DNA of 64,000 bases, taken from positions 935,501 through 999,500 of the forward strand of contig NC_009937.1 in the NCBI RefSeq assembly GCF_000010525.1, read 5' to 3'. Positions 39,545-49,377 of the stretch are shown here, one piece after another. The notes under the pieces were generated by a model, which searched no databases, was not told the DNA's origin, and worked only from the letters and a program-made list of their open reading frames with translations. The position numbers and the translations under genes were made by a program. This stretch comes from Azorhizobium caulinodans ORS 571 (GTDB lineage Bacteria > Pseudomonadota > Alphaproteobacteria > Rhizobiales > Xanthobacteraceae). Every line of letters starts with the position of its first letter. Within the stretch, counting starts at the first letter, position 1.

Positions 39545-39868
39545 CTAATATGTGCCGAAAGTGATCCAGTAGCTGGGAAGCGAAGCACCGGGGTTCGGCT
39601 TCAGGCGGTCTCGGAGCCAATTTGCAAAGGCGCCGGCCCCATCCACCCCGTCCAGTTCGCTGTCCGAGAGGGCGACAGGACCATGTGTCCGGACCGCCGA
39701 CAACACGCGAAGCATCTCCTCCGCCTCCGTCGTTGACAGCGCAATTCCATGACGGGTCGCATAAGCGCAGAGCTCCGCGGGGTTGCTGAATGCTGCAGCG
39801 ATCGCTGGCTGAACCGCAGGGCGGCCGCTTTCGCCATCGAGATGCTCTGCCAACTCCTGTATCGACAC
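39545..39868 (-). CDS. Nif11-like small protein, candidate RiPP precursor
   Basis: A 107-residue protein starting at GTG 39868 behind AGGAAGG. The first 60 residues resemble Nif11-type leaders (MSIQELAEHLDGESG ... NPAELCAYATRHGIALSTTEAEEMLRVL); then LSDSELDGVDGAG (67-79) matches the LSDxELxxVxGG end of such leaders. The remaining 28 residues (AFANWLRDRLKPNPG then SLPSYWITFGTY) would be the core. No modification or transport enzyme is encoded in this window. An ordinary small protein is the alternative. Confidence 0.6.
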   Translation of the reverse strand: MSIQELAEHLDGESGRPAVQPAIAAAFSNPAELCAYATRHGIALSTTEAEEMLRVLSAVRTHGPVALSDSELDGVDGAGAFANWLRDRLKPNPGASLPSYWITFGTY

Positions 39869-40009
39869 GTTGCGCCTTCCTATCCTTCCCGCGAGCCGTA
39901 GATCGGCGCCGCCGCACGAAGGCAACACGTAGGGAATGCGAACGCAATGTCTCGGCGTCCCAAATCGCTTGCGCATGCGTTTCAGCGGTCCACCGACCCT
40001 CTCACAACG

Positions 40010-40041
40010 AAAACGGCGCCCGGAGGGTGTCCGGGCGCCGT
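40010..40041 (-). terminator. Terminator of the CsbD-like gene
   Basis: A perfect 12-bp inverted repeat ACGGCGCCCGGA (40013-40024) / TCCGGGCGCCGT (40030-40041) with a five-base loop. On the minus strand TTTT follows. It lies about 80 bases after the CsbD-like gene end. Confidence 0.75.
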
Positions 40042-40122
40042 GAGGTCGCGCTAGGGCGCTGTTCCGTCCACCCATCTTACGAGTGGTTGCGGCAACGCCT
40101 CCGTCCGGCGAGGCGTCGCCGC

Positions 40123-40362
40123 TCAGGAGCGGCCGAGGATGAAGCCGACGGCGAGGCCGACGAGGCCGGCGGTCAGGATGGAGGACATGGGGTTGTGGCT
40201 CACCGTGTCCTTGGCGCGGCCCACCGCCCTTTCCGCCTGACCGGCGGCCTGATCATAGAGGCCCTCGGCCCGCAGACCGGTGTCGTTTCCGACGGCGCCC
40301 GCCGCTTCCTTGATGCGCCCGCCGGCCTCGGTGACGGCGCCGGTGATTCCGTTCGTGTTCAT
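40123..40362 (-). CDS. CsbD-like stress protein with C-terminal membrane anchor
   Basis: A 79-residue protein: a CsbD-type repeat region (GGRIKEAAGAVGNDTGLRAEGLYDQAAGQAERAVG, in two segments) and a C-terminal glycine-zipper membrane segment (ILTAGLVGLAVGFILGRS). Such proteins are induced by general stress in alphaproteobacteria and may bind membranes. Its hairpin terminator is at 40010-40041. Confidence 0.8.
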   Translation of the reverse strand: MNTNGITGAVTEAGGRIKEAAGAVGNDTGLRAEGLYDQAAGQAERAVGRAKDTVSHNPMSSILTAGLVGLAVGFILGRS

Positions 40363-40462
40363 GGCTCATACTCCCTGGTTCGGAGCGTGAACGTTGTGGC
40401 GGTGGAGGCTGTTCCCGCGTCGAGGTCGCTTGCGAGCGACAAAGCGACCCGCAGCGCGCCGC

Positions 40463-41305
40463 TTACGGCTTCGGGCAGGTGACGGCGGCATTGATCTCGT
40501 GCGCCAGCCGCAGGCCGGCCTTGCCGAGCTGCTGATCGAGGACGGGCAGGGCGGCACGGTAATAGGTGGTGTTGATGACATTGTCCGGCGGGACGAGCGC
40601 GTACATGGCGAGGCCGACCCCATGGGTCTCGCTCGCCCAGTCGGCTGGAGTGCCGGCGGCCACCGCGGCGGCGTCCGCCTCCTTGAGCCAGCCGGCCTCG
40701 AGCCGGTCCACGTAGCCGCCCCAGCTCAGGGATGCCTTGCGCACCAGGGTGGTGTCCCAGAGCACGTGCATGTTGGTGGTGGGAGGCGGGGCCTCGCAAT
40801 CGTGCGTGCAGGCCTGTCCGGCCCAATTGAGCAGGACCTTGCGGCGGGTGCCCAGATGGTCGGCGGCGATGGCGTGCATGGGCTGGTGGAGATCGCCCAT
40901 AAGGTGGACGAGCAGCTTCAGCGCGTCCGTCCGCGCCGCCGGCTCGGGCGCGCAGTGCATGTCGAGGCGGGCGCGTTCGATCGCGGCGACGATGCAATCC
41001 CCCTCGGGGCGGGACGGGCAATCCCGCAGCGGGTCGTAGGTGGCGGCGCCCATGGGGATGCCGACATAATGCCAGCGCCGGGTCTCCGGGTGATCCGGGC
41101 GCACGTCGTCGGCCCAGCTCGCCACGGATGCGAGCGAGGCACCCTTGGGCAGCAGGCTGGCGACGAGGGCGGCGCCGGTCGGTGTCAGGCGGCGCTGGGC
41201 GATCTCCGCAACGATAGCATGTCCGTCCTCGCCCCAGGCCCAGACCGTGGAGGGCGCGGCGAGAAAACTAAGCGCCAGCGCGAAGGCCCGGACGAGATAC
41301 GCCAT
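40463..41305 (-). CDS. Secreted S1/P1-type nuclease
   Basis: A 280-residue zinc nuclease of the S1/P1 family. A signal peptide (AYLVRAFALALSFLAAPSTVWA) is followed by the mature N-terminal Trp (WGEDGH), whose amino group binds zinc. Further His/Asp ligands are visible in SVASWADDVRPDHPETRRWHYVGIP (two parts), HLMGDLHQPMHA and NMHVLWDTTLV. It would degrade nucleic acids in the periplasm or outside. ATG 41305 is chosen because it starts the signal peptide; an extension to 41350 has no such start. A PsiF gene precedes it. Confidence 0.9.
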   Translation of the reverse strand: MAYLVRAFALALSFLAAPSTVWAWGEDGHAIVAEIAQRRLTPTGAALVASLLPKGASLASVASWADDVRPDHPETRRWHYVGIPMGAATYDPLRDCPSRPEGDCIVAAIERARLDMHCAPEPAARTDALKLLVHLMGDLHQPMHAIAADHLGTRRKVLLNWAGQACTHDCEAPPPTTNMHVLWDTTLVRKASLSWGGYVDRLEAGWLKEADAAAVAAGTPADWASETHGVGLAMYALVPPDNVINTTYYRAALPVLDQQLGKAGLRLAHEINAAVTCPKP

Positions 41306-41321
41306 GCTCACCGCGCGCCGG

Positions 41322-41570
41322 TCACTGGGCCGTGGTGCCCACCGCATCATTCACGCATTTCTTGGTGAAGCTGGTCTTGGCAGCGCCGGCGAGCTTCTTG
41401 TCGCTGGCCTGTGTATCGCAGGCGGCCTGAGCGTCCTTCTGGCACTTCGTGAGGAAGCTGGTGCGGGCGGCGCCCGCCAGCTTCTTGGTGTCGGCGGTCG
41501 CCGCGCAGCTGTCGGCAAGGGCGGGACCAGTGACGGCGAGCAGCAGAGCGGCGGTCAGAAGGGCCTTCAT
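41322..41570 (-). CDS. PsiF-family periplasmic protein
   Basis: An 82-residue secreted protein: signal peptide MKALLTAALLLAVTGPALA, then two PsiF repeats (DTKKLAGAARTSFLTKC and DKKLAGAAKTSFTKKC) each with Cys. PsiF of E. coli is phosphate-starvation inducible; its role is unknown. It lies just upstream of the S1/P1 nuclease gene in the same direction with a 16-base gap, so the two may share a transcript, perhaps for phosphate scavenging. Confidence 0.85.
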   Translation of the reverse strand: MKALLTAALLLAVTGPALADSCAATADTKKLAGAARTSFLTKCQKDAQAACDTQASDKKLAGAAKTSFTKKCVNDAVGTTAQ

Positions 41571-41747
41571 GTGTCGTCTCCCCGGAACGGCCGGTCATGT
41601 GCCGGCACCGGGTGACGATAGCATGCGATGAATGGCCTGCTAACCAACCGCAGGCCATCTATCCGGTCGCGTGCCCCGCAAGCCCATCTCCCGACGGAAC
41701 AGGCCCTGCCGCGCGCCGTTGACCGGGCAGCCAGACAGGAGGTGCCC

Positions 41748-42029
41748 ATGGAGGAGACAGGCGCAACGACGGCAGGGCGCGTGCCGATCGAACTCGACGC
41801 GGCGGTCGCCGCCCATCGGCAGATGCTGCTTCTGCTGTTCACCGTGGTGACGCGGGATGCGGCGGCGCGCCGGCGCCTCATGGAGGCGATGGAACAGCGC
41901 ATGGCCTTTCGCGATGGCCATGAGGATCCCGGCGTGGAGCCGGATGCGGCCGTCGCCTTCGAAGCGCGGGTCCAGCAGGAGGTGCAGCGGCTGCTGGAGG
42001 ATGTGCGGGCCGTTGCCGGTCCGGACTAG
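41748..42029 (+). CDS. Hypothetical host protein
   Basis: A 93-residue acidic helical protein (VPIELDAAVAAHRQMLLLLFTVVTRDAAARRRLMEAMEQRM in segments; VAFEARVQQEVQRLLEDVRAV). AGGAGG precedes ATG 41748, and a strong hairpin terminator follows at 42059-42086. No family is recognised and no signal peptide is seen. Confidence 0.7.
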   Translation: MEETGATTAGRVPIELDAAVAAHRQMLLLLFTVVTRDAAARRRLMEAMEQRMAFRDGHEDPGVEPDAAVAFEARVQQEVQRLLEDVRAVAGPD

Positions 42030-42058
42030 ACCGCTTCGAAGGGGAGGGCTGAAAAGCG

Positions 42059-42092
42059 AACGGCCTCGCGGTGACGCGAGGCCGTTGCTTTT
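42059..42092. terminator. Bidirectional intrinsic terminator
   Basis: AACGGCCTCGCG (42059-42070) pairs with CGCGAGGCCGTT (42075-42086) around GTGA, followed by GCTTTTT. It lies between two convergent genes and on the minus strand is preceded by AAAAGC, so it can serve both. Confidence 0.85.
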
Positions 42093-42137
42093 TGAAGGAT
42101 GGAAGCCCCGGCCGGCGCGCGGCCGGGGCAAACCCGC

Positions 42138-43805
42138 TCAGTGCCAGTCGTCGATGTCCCGGTCCTTGGTCTCCGGCACGAACAGCAGGCCGATGACGAA
42201 GGTGCCGAGCGCGATCACGATCGGGTACCAGAGGCCGTAGTAGATGTCGCCGGTGGCCGCCACCATGGCGAAGGCGGTGGCCGGCAGCAGGCCGCCGAAC
42301 CAGCCGTTGCCGATATGGTAGGGCAGCGACATGGAGGTGTAGCGGACGCGGGTGGGGAAGAGTTCCACCAGCGCGGCGGCGATGGGGCCGTACACCATGG
42401 TCACGAAGAGCACGAGGACGAACAGCAGGCCGATGACCGCCGCGACCCGCGGCTGGAAGATGTCGAACGGATGCGACATCTTGATCACGTCCTTGTTGGT
42501 CGCCGCGCTCGGGTAGCCCGCCGCCTGGAGCGCCGCCGTGGCGGTCTTGGCGAAGTCGGGGCCGAAGGGCACCACGGTGTCGTTGACCTTCAGCACGGTG
42601 CCGGAGCCCGCCGCGCCGGTCTCGGTGGAATACTTCACCGAGGACTTGGCGAGGAAGTCGCGGGCCACGTCGCACGGCGCCGAGTAGACGCGGGTGCCGA
42701 CCGGGTTGAAGAGGCTGCCGCATTCGCCGGGCGAGGCGACGACGGTGACCTTCACGTTCTGGATCGCATTCTCCAGCGCCGGGTTGGCGTAGGAGGTGAT
42801 GGCGTTGAAGAGCGGGAAGTAGCTGGCGGCGGCGATGAGGCAGCCGGCAAGGATGATGGGCTTGCGGCCGATCTTGTCCGACAGCCAGCCGAAGAACACG
42901 AAGAAGCCCGTGCCCAGCAGCAGCGACCACGCGATCAGCAGGTTGGAGGTGTAGCCATCCACCTTCAGGATCGATTGCAGGAAGAACAGGGCATAGAACT
43001 GGCCCGTGTACCAGACCACACCCTGGCCGGCGACGAGGCCGAAGAGGGCGAGCAGCACGAACTTCAGGTTCTTCCACTGGCCGAAGGCTTCCGAGAGCGG
43101 CGCCTTGGAGGTCGTGCCCTCTTCCTTCATCTTCTTGAAGGCCGGGGATTCATTGAGCTGGAAGCGGATCCACACCGAGATGCCGAGCAGTGCGATGGAC
43201 ACCAGGAAGGGAATGCGCCAGCCCCAGGCGGCGAAGTTCTGCTCGCCCACGATGGAGCGGGTGAACAGGATCACCAGCAGCGACAGGAACAGGCCCAGGG
43301 TCGCGGTGGTCTGGATCCAGGAGGTGTAGAAGCCGCGGCGGCCGTGCGGCGCATGCTCCGCCACGTAGGTGGCCGCGCCGCCATACTCGCCGCCGAGCGC
43401 GAGGCCCTGCAGCAGGCGCAGGACGATCAGGATGATCGGAGCCGCGATGCCGATGGTGGCCGCATTGGGCAGGATGCCGACGATGAAGGTCGACAGGCCC
43501 ATGATGAGGATGGTGACGAGGAAGGTGTACTTGCGGCCGACGAGATCGCCGATGCGCCCGAACACGATGGCGCCGAAGGGACGCACGAGGAAGCCGGCGG
43601 CGAAGGCCAGCAGCGCGAAGATATCGCGGGTCGCCGGCGGATAGGCGCTGAAGAATTGCGCGCCGATGATCGCGGCAAGCGATCCGTAGAGATAGAAATC
43701 GTACCACTCGAACACCGTGCCGAGGGACGAGGCGAAGATGACCTTCTTCTCCTCCCGCGTCATCGGTGCATGGGCCGTGGCCGGGCCAGCAGTCGTGACA
43801 GACAT
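42138..43805 (-). CDS. MHS-family MFS transporter
   Basis: A 555-residue, 12-helix major facilitator of the metabolite:proton symporter (MHS) family. It has the N-terminal motif SLGTVFEWYDFYLYGSLA (about residues 25-42), the MFS loop GRIGDLVGRKYTF, RLLQGLALGGEYGGA, and the second-half loop GWLSDKIGRKPII. A long periplasmic insert of about 90 residues (with two Cys) lies between helices 9 and 10, as in some family members. The substrate (carboxylate or osmolyte) cannot be told. ATG 43805 follows GGAGGAGGAACA. Confidence 0.85.
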   Translation of the reverse strand: MSVTTAGPATAHAPMTREEKKVIFASSLGTVFEWYDFYLYGSLAAIIGAQFFSAYPPATRDIFALLAFAAGFLVRPFGAIVFGRIGDLVGRKYTFLVTILIMGLSTFIVGILPNAATIGIAAPIILIVLRLLQGLALGGEYGGAATYVAEHAPHGRRGFYTSWIQTTATLGLFLSLLVILFTRSIVGEQNFAAWGWRIPFLVSIALLGISVWIRFQLNESPAFKKMKEEGTTSKAPLSEAFGQWKNLKFVLLALFGLVAGQGVVWYTGQFYALFFLQSILKVDGYTSNLLIAWSLLLGTGFFVFFGWLSDKIGRKPIILAGCLIAAASYFPLFNAITSYANPALENAIQNVKVTVVASPGECGSLFNPVGTRVYSAPCDVARDFLAKSSVKYSTETGAAGSGTVLKVNDTVVPFGPDFAKTATAALQAAGYPSAATNKDVIKMSHPFDIFQPRVAAVIGLLFVLVLFVTMVYGPIAAALVELFPTRVRYTSMSLPYHIGNGWFGGLLPATAFAMVAATGDIYYGLWYPIVIALGTFVIGLLFVPETKDRDIDDWH

Positions 43806-44198
43806 TGTTCCTCCTCCCAGTTGCGGGTGCCTCGGCGGCCCAATGGGGCCGGAAGGCGGAGGCGGGCGCGCCCGGGAGCTGAGGCACCTGCGAGCAACCG
43901 TCCGCCGCCCGTGCGGGCGAGGTCTGGCGGTTCCTCCGATAGTGTCGTCTGTCCGCATCTGCGTGCGGATGAGCCGTGACCGGGCGCGCAGGGCGCCATG
44001 TGTTCAGGATGAACGAGGTCGGCGCAGCTTTCGATTGGCCAATGGTCTTAGGTGCAATCGCGAAATACACGTGATGCACTGCACGCGTCGGCGGCTTGCG
44101 TGTTTAGCCGCGCAAAGGGGCGCGCGCATTATTTGAGATTATTAGCTTGCAAACGAACCGGCCGGCGCGACCGGCGCCAGCCGTTGTTGGTGTCCTGC
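43806..44198. other. Intergenic region upstream of the MHS transporter
   Basis: About 390 bases without a gene that I can support. It must contain the promoter for the transporter (minus strand) and the end of the rlmB unit. A GC-rich inverted segment near 44159-44185 could be part of an rlmB terminator, but there is no clear T-run. Confidence 0.4.
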
Positions 44199-45044
44199 TC
44201 AGCCGGCGCGCTTCAGGGCGCGGCGGGCGATGCCGAGCGACAGGGCGGCGGCATTGGAGACGTTGAGGCTCTTGATGGCGCCGGGCAGGTCGATGCGGGC
44301 GAGCACGTCGCAGGTCTCCCGCGTCAGCTGCCGCAGGCCCTTGCCTTCCGCGCCCAGCACCAGTGCCATCGGCGGGCGCATGGCCGTGTCCTCGAGATCG
44401 GCCGGACCTTCGCTGTCGAGGCCCACCACGAGCATGCCGGAGGCCTTCAGTTCCTCGAGCGCCCGGGCGAGGTTGGTCACGAGGCAGAAGGGCACGTGTT
44501 CCAGCCCGCCGGAGGCGCTTTTCGCCAGCACGCCGGTGGCGACGGGGCTGTGGCGGGCCGTGGTGACGATGGCGCCCACCGCAAAGGCGGCGGCGGAGCG
44601 CACGATGGCGCCCACATTGTGCGGATCGGTGATCTGGTCGAGCACCAGAACGAGGTCCGACTTCGCCACCTTCTTGAGGGGCGGGGAGGGCAGGTGTTCG
44701 GCCTCCGCCAGCAGGCCCTGATGCACCGCGTCCGAACCGAGCAGCTTGTCGATCTCGGAAGGGCGCACGATCTCCGGCGCGACGGGGAGGGGGAAGCCCT
44801 CCTCCTGCAGGCGGTTGGCGGCGTTCTCCGTGGCGAGGATCTTGCGGAAGCGCCGCGCCGGATTGGCCAGCGCCTCGCTCACCGTATGCCAGCCATAGAG
44901 CAGGGCCACGTCATTCTCGCCCTCCCAGGCCGGCGGGCGGCCGGGGCCGCCCTTGCGCTTGGGCGGAAAGGGGCGGGCACCGCCTTTGGCCGCGAAGGGG
45001 CGGCCGGCGGAGCGGAAGGGCGGGCGTTCGGGACGATCGGACAT
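44199..45044 (-). CDS. rlmB: 23S rRNA 2'-O-methyltransferase RlmB (SpoU/TrmH family)
   Basis: A 281-residue SpoU-family methyltransferase. The first 40 residues are a basic Gly/Arg/Pro extension. An L30-like substrate-binding domain follows (about 45-115), then the SPOUT catalytic domain with LVLDQITDPHNVGAIVRSAAAF (motif 1; Asn and Arg), VLGAEGKGL (motif 2) and DLPGAIKSLNVSNAAAL (motif 3). Family members methylate G2251 of 23S rRNA using S-adenosylmethionine. Confidence 0.9.
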   Translation of the reverse strand: MSDRPERPPFRSAGRPFAAKGGARPFPPKRKGGPGRPPAWEGENDVALLYGWHTVSEALANPARRFRKILATENAANRLQEEGFPLPVAPEIVRPSEIDKLLGSDAVHQGLLAEAEHLPSPPLKKVAKSDLVLVLDQITDPHNVGAIVRSAAAFAVGAIVTTARHSPVATGVLAKSASGGLEHVPFCLVTNLARALEELKASGMLVVGLDSEGPADLEDTAMRPPMALVLGAEGKGLRQLTRETCDVLARIDLPGAIKSLNVSNAAALSLGIARRALKRAG

Positions 45045-45107
45045 GGGAAGGCTTTGTCAGAGCCGGCGCGGCGGCGCAAGGGGCCGTCCGCGCCCGGCCG
45101 CTTTCGC

Positions 45108-45908
45108 TTACGGCTTCTCCATCCCCTTGGCGGCGAGCATCGGTGCCATGTCGGGCGCGGCCAGCAGCGCGAGGAAGGAGGCGGCGGTGTCGGCATTGGA
45201 GGGATTGGGGGCGAGCGCGCCCGCATAAACCGTGTAGTTCTGGATGGCGGCCGGCAGGGGGGCCACCAGTTCGGCGCCTGGCACGGCAAGGATCTCGCTC
45301 ACCTGATGGATGGCAAGGTCCGCCTCGCCGGACACGACGCGGGTGGCGACGAGGCCGCCCGGCACGAGAACGGCCTTGGCCTTCACCTCGTCCGCGATGC
45401 CCATCTTCTCGAACAGCCCGGTCAGATAGATGCCGCTCGATCCGCCGGAGGCCGGATCGATCATCGCCACCTTGCGGGCGGCCAGCAGGGCCGCCTTGAA
45501 GGCGTCGGGGGTCGAGACGTCGGGCTTCGGCGCGCCGGCCTTAACCGCGACGCCGATGCCGACCTTGGCGAGCGGAACCACCGTGCCCAGCCCCACGCGC
45601 TCCGACTTCTGCAAGGCGGCGAGCGCGGCGGGCGTGAGGATGAGTACGTCGAAATTCTCGCCGCCTTCCACGCGCTTCACCAGGGCGCCGGCGGTGTCGT
45701 TATCCACAGTCACCTGCGTGCCGGTGCTCTGCGAGAATCGTTTGGCGGTGTCGGCAACCACCGGCTTGAAGGCGCCCGTGGTGAGGACCTTCAGCTCGGC
45801 GGCCGCGGCCGGGTGGCCGGACAGCAGGGCGAGGCCGAGCGCGAGCGCGGGCAGGCAAAGCGCGGACGCGCGGCGGGCGAATGTCCGGAGGGGCGGGGTC
45901 GCGGGCAT
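45108..45908 (-). CDS. ModA-like periplasmic substrate-binding protein
   Basis: A 266-residue secreted protein: signal peptide ending at about residue 37 (LLSGHPAAAA), then a type-2 periplasmic-binding fold (VLTTGAFKPVVADTAKRFSQ; TVDNDTAGALVKRVEGGENFDVLIL; IDPASGGSSGIYLTGL). It resembles the ModA/molybdate-binding group or its many relatives of unclear ligand. No modB or modC permease gene is visible here. The gene runs opposite to the tRNA-tuf unit. Confidence 0.75.
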   Translation of the reverse strand: MPATPPLRTFARRASALCLPALALGLALLSGHPAAAAELKVLTTGAFKPVVADTAKRFSQSTGTQVTVDNDTAGALVKRVEGGENFDVLILTPAALAALQKSERVGLGTVVPLAKVGIGVAVKAGAPKPDVSTPDAFKAALLAARKVAMIDPASGGSSGIYLTGLFEKMGIADEVKAKAVLVPGGLVATRVVSGEADLAIHQVSEILAVPGAELVAPLPAAIQNYTVYAGALAPNPSNADTAASFLALLAAPDMAPMLAAKGMEKP

Positions 45909-46041
45909 GGGCAGGCCTGTTGGGGTTCGAGGATGGCGGGAGGATAGCGGCTCGCCGCGTCAAATCCTTTCACGGCCGCGTGTTCGCAAGGGTTTCCACG
46001 CCGACTATTCACAGGCTTGAAGGGCGTGTGACATTTCACGG

Positions 46042-46070
46042 TTGACTTGTGGGAGCCCCCCTCACATAAA
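46042..46070 (+). promoter_or_regulatory. Promoter of the tRNA-Tyr / tRNA-Gly / tuf unit
   Basis: TTGACT (46042-46047) and CATAAA (46065-46070) are 17 bases apart, about 120 bases before the tRNA-Tyr gene. Confidence 0.6.
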
Positions 46071-46188
46071 GCCGGGCCTTGAGGGACGTGAGCACGCCTC
46101 GCCCCCTCGGCCGGCTTGGCTGGCGCATGGCAATAGCTTGTAACCCGGTCTCTTTTTCGGATCGGGGTCAGACGACGGGCCCGGATGT

Positions 46189-46273
46189 GGAGGGGTGCCC
46201 GAGTGGTTAAAGGGGACGGACTGTAAATCCGTTGGCTCTGCCTACGTTGGTTCGAATCCAACCCCCTCCACCA
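46189..46273 (+). tRNA. tRNA-Tyr (anticodon GTA)
   Basis: Acceptor GGAGGGG (46189-46195) pairs with CCCCTCC (46263-46269), followed by A and the encoded CCA (46271-46273). The anticodon GTA is at 46223-46225 and a long variable arm marks a class II tRNA. The T arm reads GGTTCGAATCC. Confidence 0.95.
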
Positions 46274-46310
46274 CCCGTCGTTGAACTGAAAGCGCAAGAT
46301 CGTGCGTTGC

Positions 46311-46384
46311 GCGGGTGTAGCTCAATGGTAGAGCAACAGCCTTCCAAGCTGATGACGAGGGTTCGATTCCCTTCACCCGCTCCA
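46311..46384 (+). tRNA. tRNA-Gly (anticodon TCC)
   Basis: Acceptor GCGGGTG (46311-46317) pairs with CACCCGC (46374-46380), with the encoded CCA at 46382-46384. The anticodon TCC is at 46343-46345. It lies between tRNA-Tyr and tuf, as glyT does before tufB in E. coli. Confidence 0.95.
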
Positions 46385-46545
46385 GTTCTTCCGCGGTCCT
46401 CCGGACACTGAGACTGGTCGGGGTGCCCCATACGCAGGCGCGTCGCGACGCACCGTGCGGGCACTTGCGGAATTCTGCCAAACCCCCTATCCCACGGCGG
46501 CTCTTTTCGCGGCCCGCCGGTCGCCCGAAGGACTGAGAGAGAACG

Positions 46546-47739
<1,194 letters not shown>

Positions 47740-47767
47740 TGTGATCCTCGCCTCAGGGTGAGATCGG

Positions 47768-47800
47768 ACGGGCCGGCCTTGCGCCGGCCCGTTTGCTTTT
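47768..47800 (+). terminator. Terminator after tuf
   Basis: ACGGGCCGGC (47768-47777) pairs with GCCGGCCCGT (47783-47792) around a five-base loop, followed by TTTGCTTTT. It separates tuf from tRNA-Trp. Confidence 0.85.
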
Positions 47801-47954
47801 GGGGCGGCGCAAACGCTCCTGGGGAGGAGGGCTGGGGATAACCCGCAGCGGTGCGCCTCCCCCTTTACAGATGCGTCCGGGCTGAATAGACACACAGGCC
47901 TGTCGCGCTGGATTGGTTCCCGGCGCGGGGTCGCTTATCTCAAGCGCGGCCTTT

Positions 47955-48031
47955 AGGAGTGTAGCTCAACTGGTTAGAGCACCGGTCTCCAAAACCGGGG
48001 GTTGGGGGTTCGAGTCCCTCCACTCCTGCCA
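47955..48031 (+). tRNA. tRNA-Trp (anticodon CCA)
   Basis: Acceptor AGGAGTG (47955-47961) pairs with CACTCCT (48021-48027); the encoded CCA is at 48029-48031. The anticodon CCA lies at 47989-47991. It sits upstream of secE, as in many alphaproteobacteria. Confidence 0.95.
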
Positions 48032-48365
48032 TGCGCAGGACTTTTGGCGATACGCGCGACAGGATGGCTGAGCGCCCACCGGACCCGCCTGCGGCAGCAG
48101 GGCGAGCGACCGGAACAGGCCCGCCGCCGACGCGGATCGGCCTTTGTGGCATCTCAGGCATTGGCGTGGCGTCCCTGATGTGTCAGGGAAGGGTTTGACG
48201 TGGCCGGCGTTCGCCGGCTCAAGTTCCAAGCGGCCGCCGCAAGGCGCCGGGCGGATGGCGAGGTTCAGCGGCGGTCTGGCGGGGCGGATGTCCTGCCGCG
48301 CGGCCGCAAGATCAGAAAGGTGGCTGCAGCGCGGGCGTCATTGCCTGGCGGGCGGTCGGAGCGAC
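48032..48365. other. Leader region of secE-nusG
   Basis: About 330 bases with no supported gene. TTGACG (48197-48202) could be a -35 element for secE, but the -10 at CTCAAG is poor. The rest is GC-rich. Confidence 0.35.
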
Positions 48366-48563
48366 ATGGCAAAGAACAGTCCCGTGGAGTTCTTCCAGCA
48401 GGTCCGCACCGAGACGGCGAAGGTGACCTGGCCGTCCCGGCGCGAGACGCTGATCACCACCGCCATGGTCTTCGTCATGGTGCTGCTGGCGTCCATCTTC
48501 TTCCTGGTCGTGGACCAGATCCTGCGATTCGGCGTCAGCCAGATCCTCAGCATCGGCCATTGA
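48366..48563 (+). CDS. secE: Preprotein translocase subunit SecE
   Basis: A 65-residue one-helix form of SecE: the cytoplasmic part [28 protein letters not shown] (two pieces) with the conserved VxWPSRxET motif, and the membrane helix [21 protein letters not shown]. It stabilises SecY in the inner membrane. It is followed 8 bases later by nusG, the usual pairing. Confidence 0.95.
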   Translation: MAKNSPVEFFQQVRTETAKVTWPSRRETLITTAMVFVMVLLASIFFLVVDQILRFGVSQILSIGH

Positions 48564-48571
48564 GAGGCGCC

Positions 48572-49102
48572 ATGGCTAAGCGTTGGTACATCGTCCACGC
48601 CTATTCCAACTTCGAGAAGAAGGTGGCGGACTCAATTCGCGAGCAGGCGGAGCAGCGCAACCTCACCGACCTGTTCGAGCAGATCCTCGTGCCCACCGAG
48701 AAGGTGGTCGAGGTGCGTCGCGGCCGGAAGGTCGATACCGAGCGCAAGTTCTTCCCCGGCTACGTGCTGGTGAAGATGGACCTCACCGACGAGGCCTTCC
48801 ATCTCATCAAGAACACGCCGAAGGTCACCGGCTTCCTGGGCGCCGACAACAAGCCCATGCCGATTTCCGAGAACGAGGCCATGCGCATCCTGCAGCAGGT
48901 GCAGGAAGGCATCGAGCGGCCGAAGCCCTCCATCAGCTACGAGGTGGGCGAGACGGTGAAGGTGTCCGACGGTCCCTTCGCCACCTTCAACGGCATCGTC
49001 GAGGAAGTGGACGAGTCCCGTTCGCGCCTCAAGGTGGCGGTGTCCATCTTCGGCCGCGCGACCCCGGTCGAGCTCGAATTCGGGCAGGTCGAGAAGGTCT
49101 GA
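48572..49102 (+). CDS. nusG: Transcription termination/antitermination factor NusG
   Basis: A 176-residue NusG with an NGN domain ([43 protein letters not shown]) and a C-terminal KOW domain ([37 protein letters not shown]). It binds RNA polymerase and couples it to Rho or the ribosome. ATG 48572 follows secE by 8 bases. Confidence 0.97.
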   Translation: MAKRWYIVHAYSNFEKKVADSIREQAEQRNLTDLFEQILVPTEKVVEVRRGRKVDTERKFFPGYVLVKMDLTDEAFHLIKNTPKVTGFLGADNKPMPISENEAMRILQQVQEGIERPKPSISYEVGETVKVSDGPFATFNGIVEEVDESRSRLKVAVSIFGRATPVELEFGQVEKV

Positions 49103-49270
49103 TCTCCAGTTTTCGCATGACGCGCGCCGCCGGGCTTGTCCCGTGCGGCGCGATGCTGTATGCGGTGCGCCCTTCGCGGGTTGGCGGTGCCGACTTGCGG
49201 AGATGACGACCGGCCGGCTGCGGCCTTCGGTTGTCGCTTCGGCCGGACCCCCGCAAGGTGGCTTGGCCAG

Positions 49271-49321
49271 CGTGGGAGGTGACGGAGCGTCTCGCCAAGC
49301 GCTCCAGCGATCCGCACCACG
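49271..49321 (+). ncRNA. Ribosomal protein L1 binding leader of rplK-rplA
   Basis: Two nested helices form in the mRNA before rplK: CGTGG (49271-49275) with CCACG (49317-49321), and GGAGCG (49284-49289) with CGCTCC (49300-49305). The asymmetric internal loop (GAGGTGAC side and AGCGATCCG side) resembles the L1 site on 23S rRNA. L1 made in excess should bind here and repress translation of the operon. Confidence 0.65.
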
Positions 49322-49377
49322 AAATCCCGGTTCGCGACCGGCCTCCGGGCAGGGCGAACCCATGATGGAGTATTGAA

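Noticed and set aside
46189-46384. tRNA-Tyr or tRNA-Gly as the prophage attachment site
   Set aside because: More than 6 kb of ordinary host genes lies between them and the prophage end, and the integrase is at the opposite side of the element.
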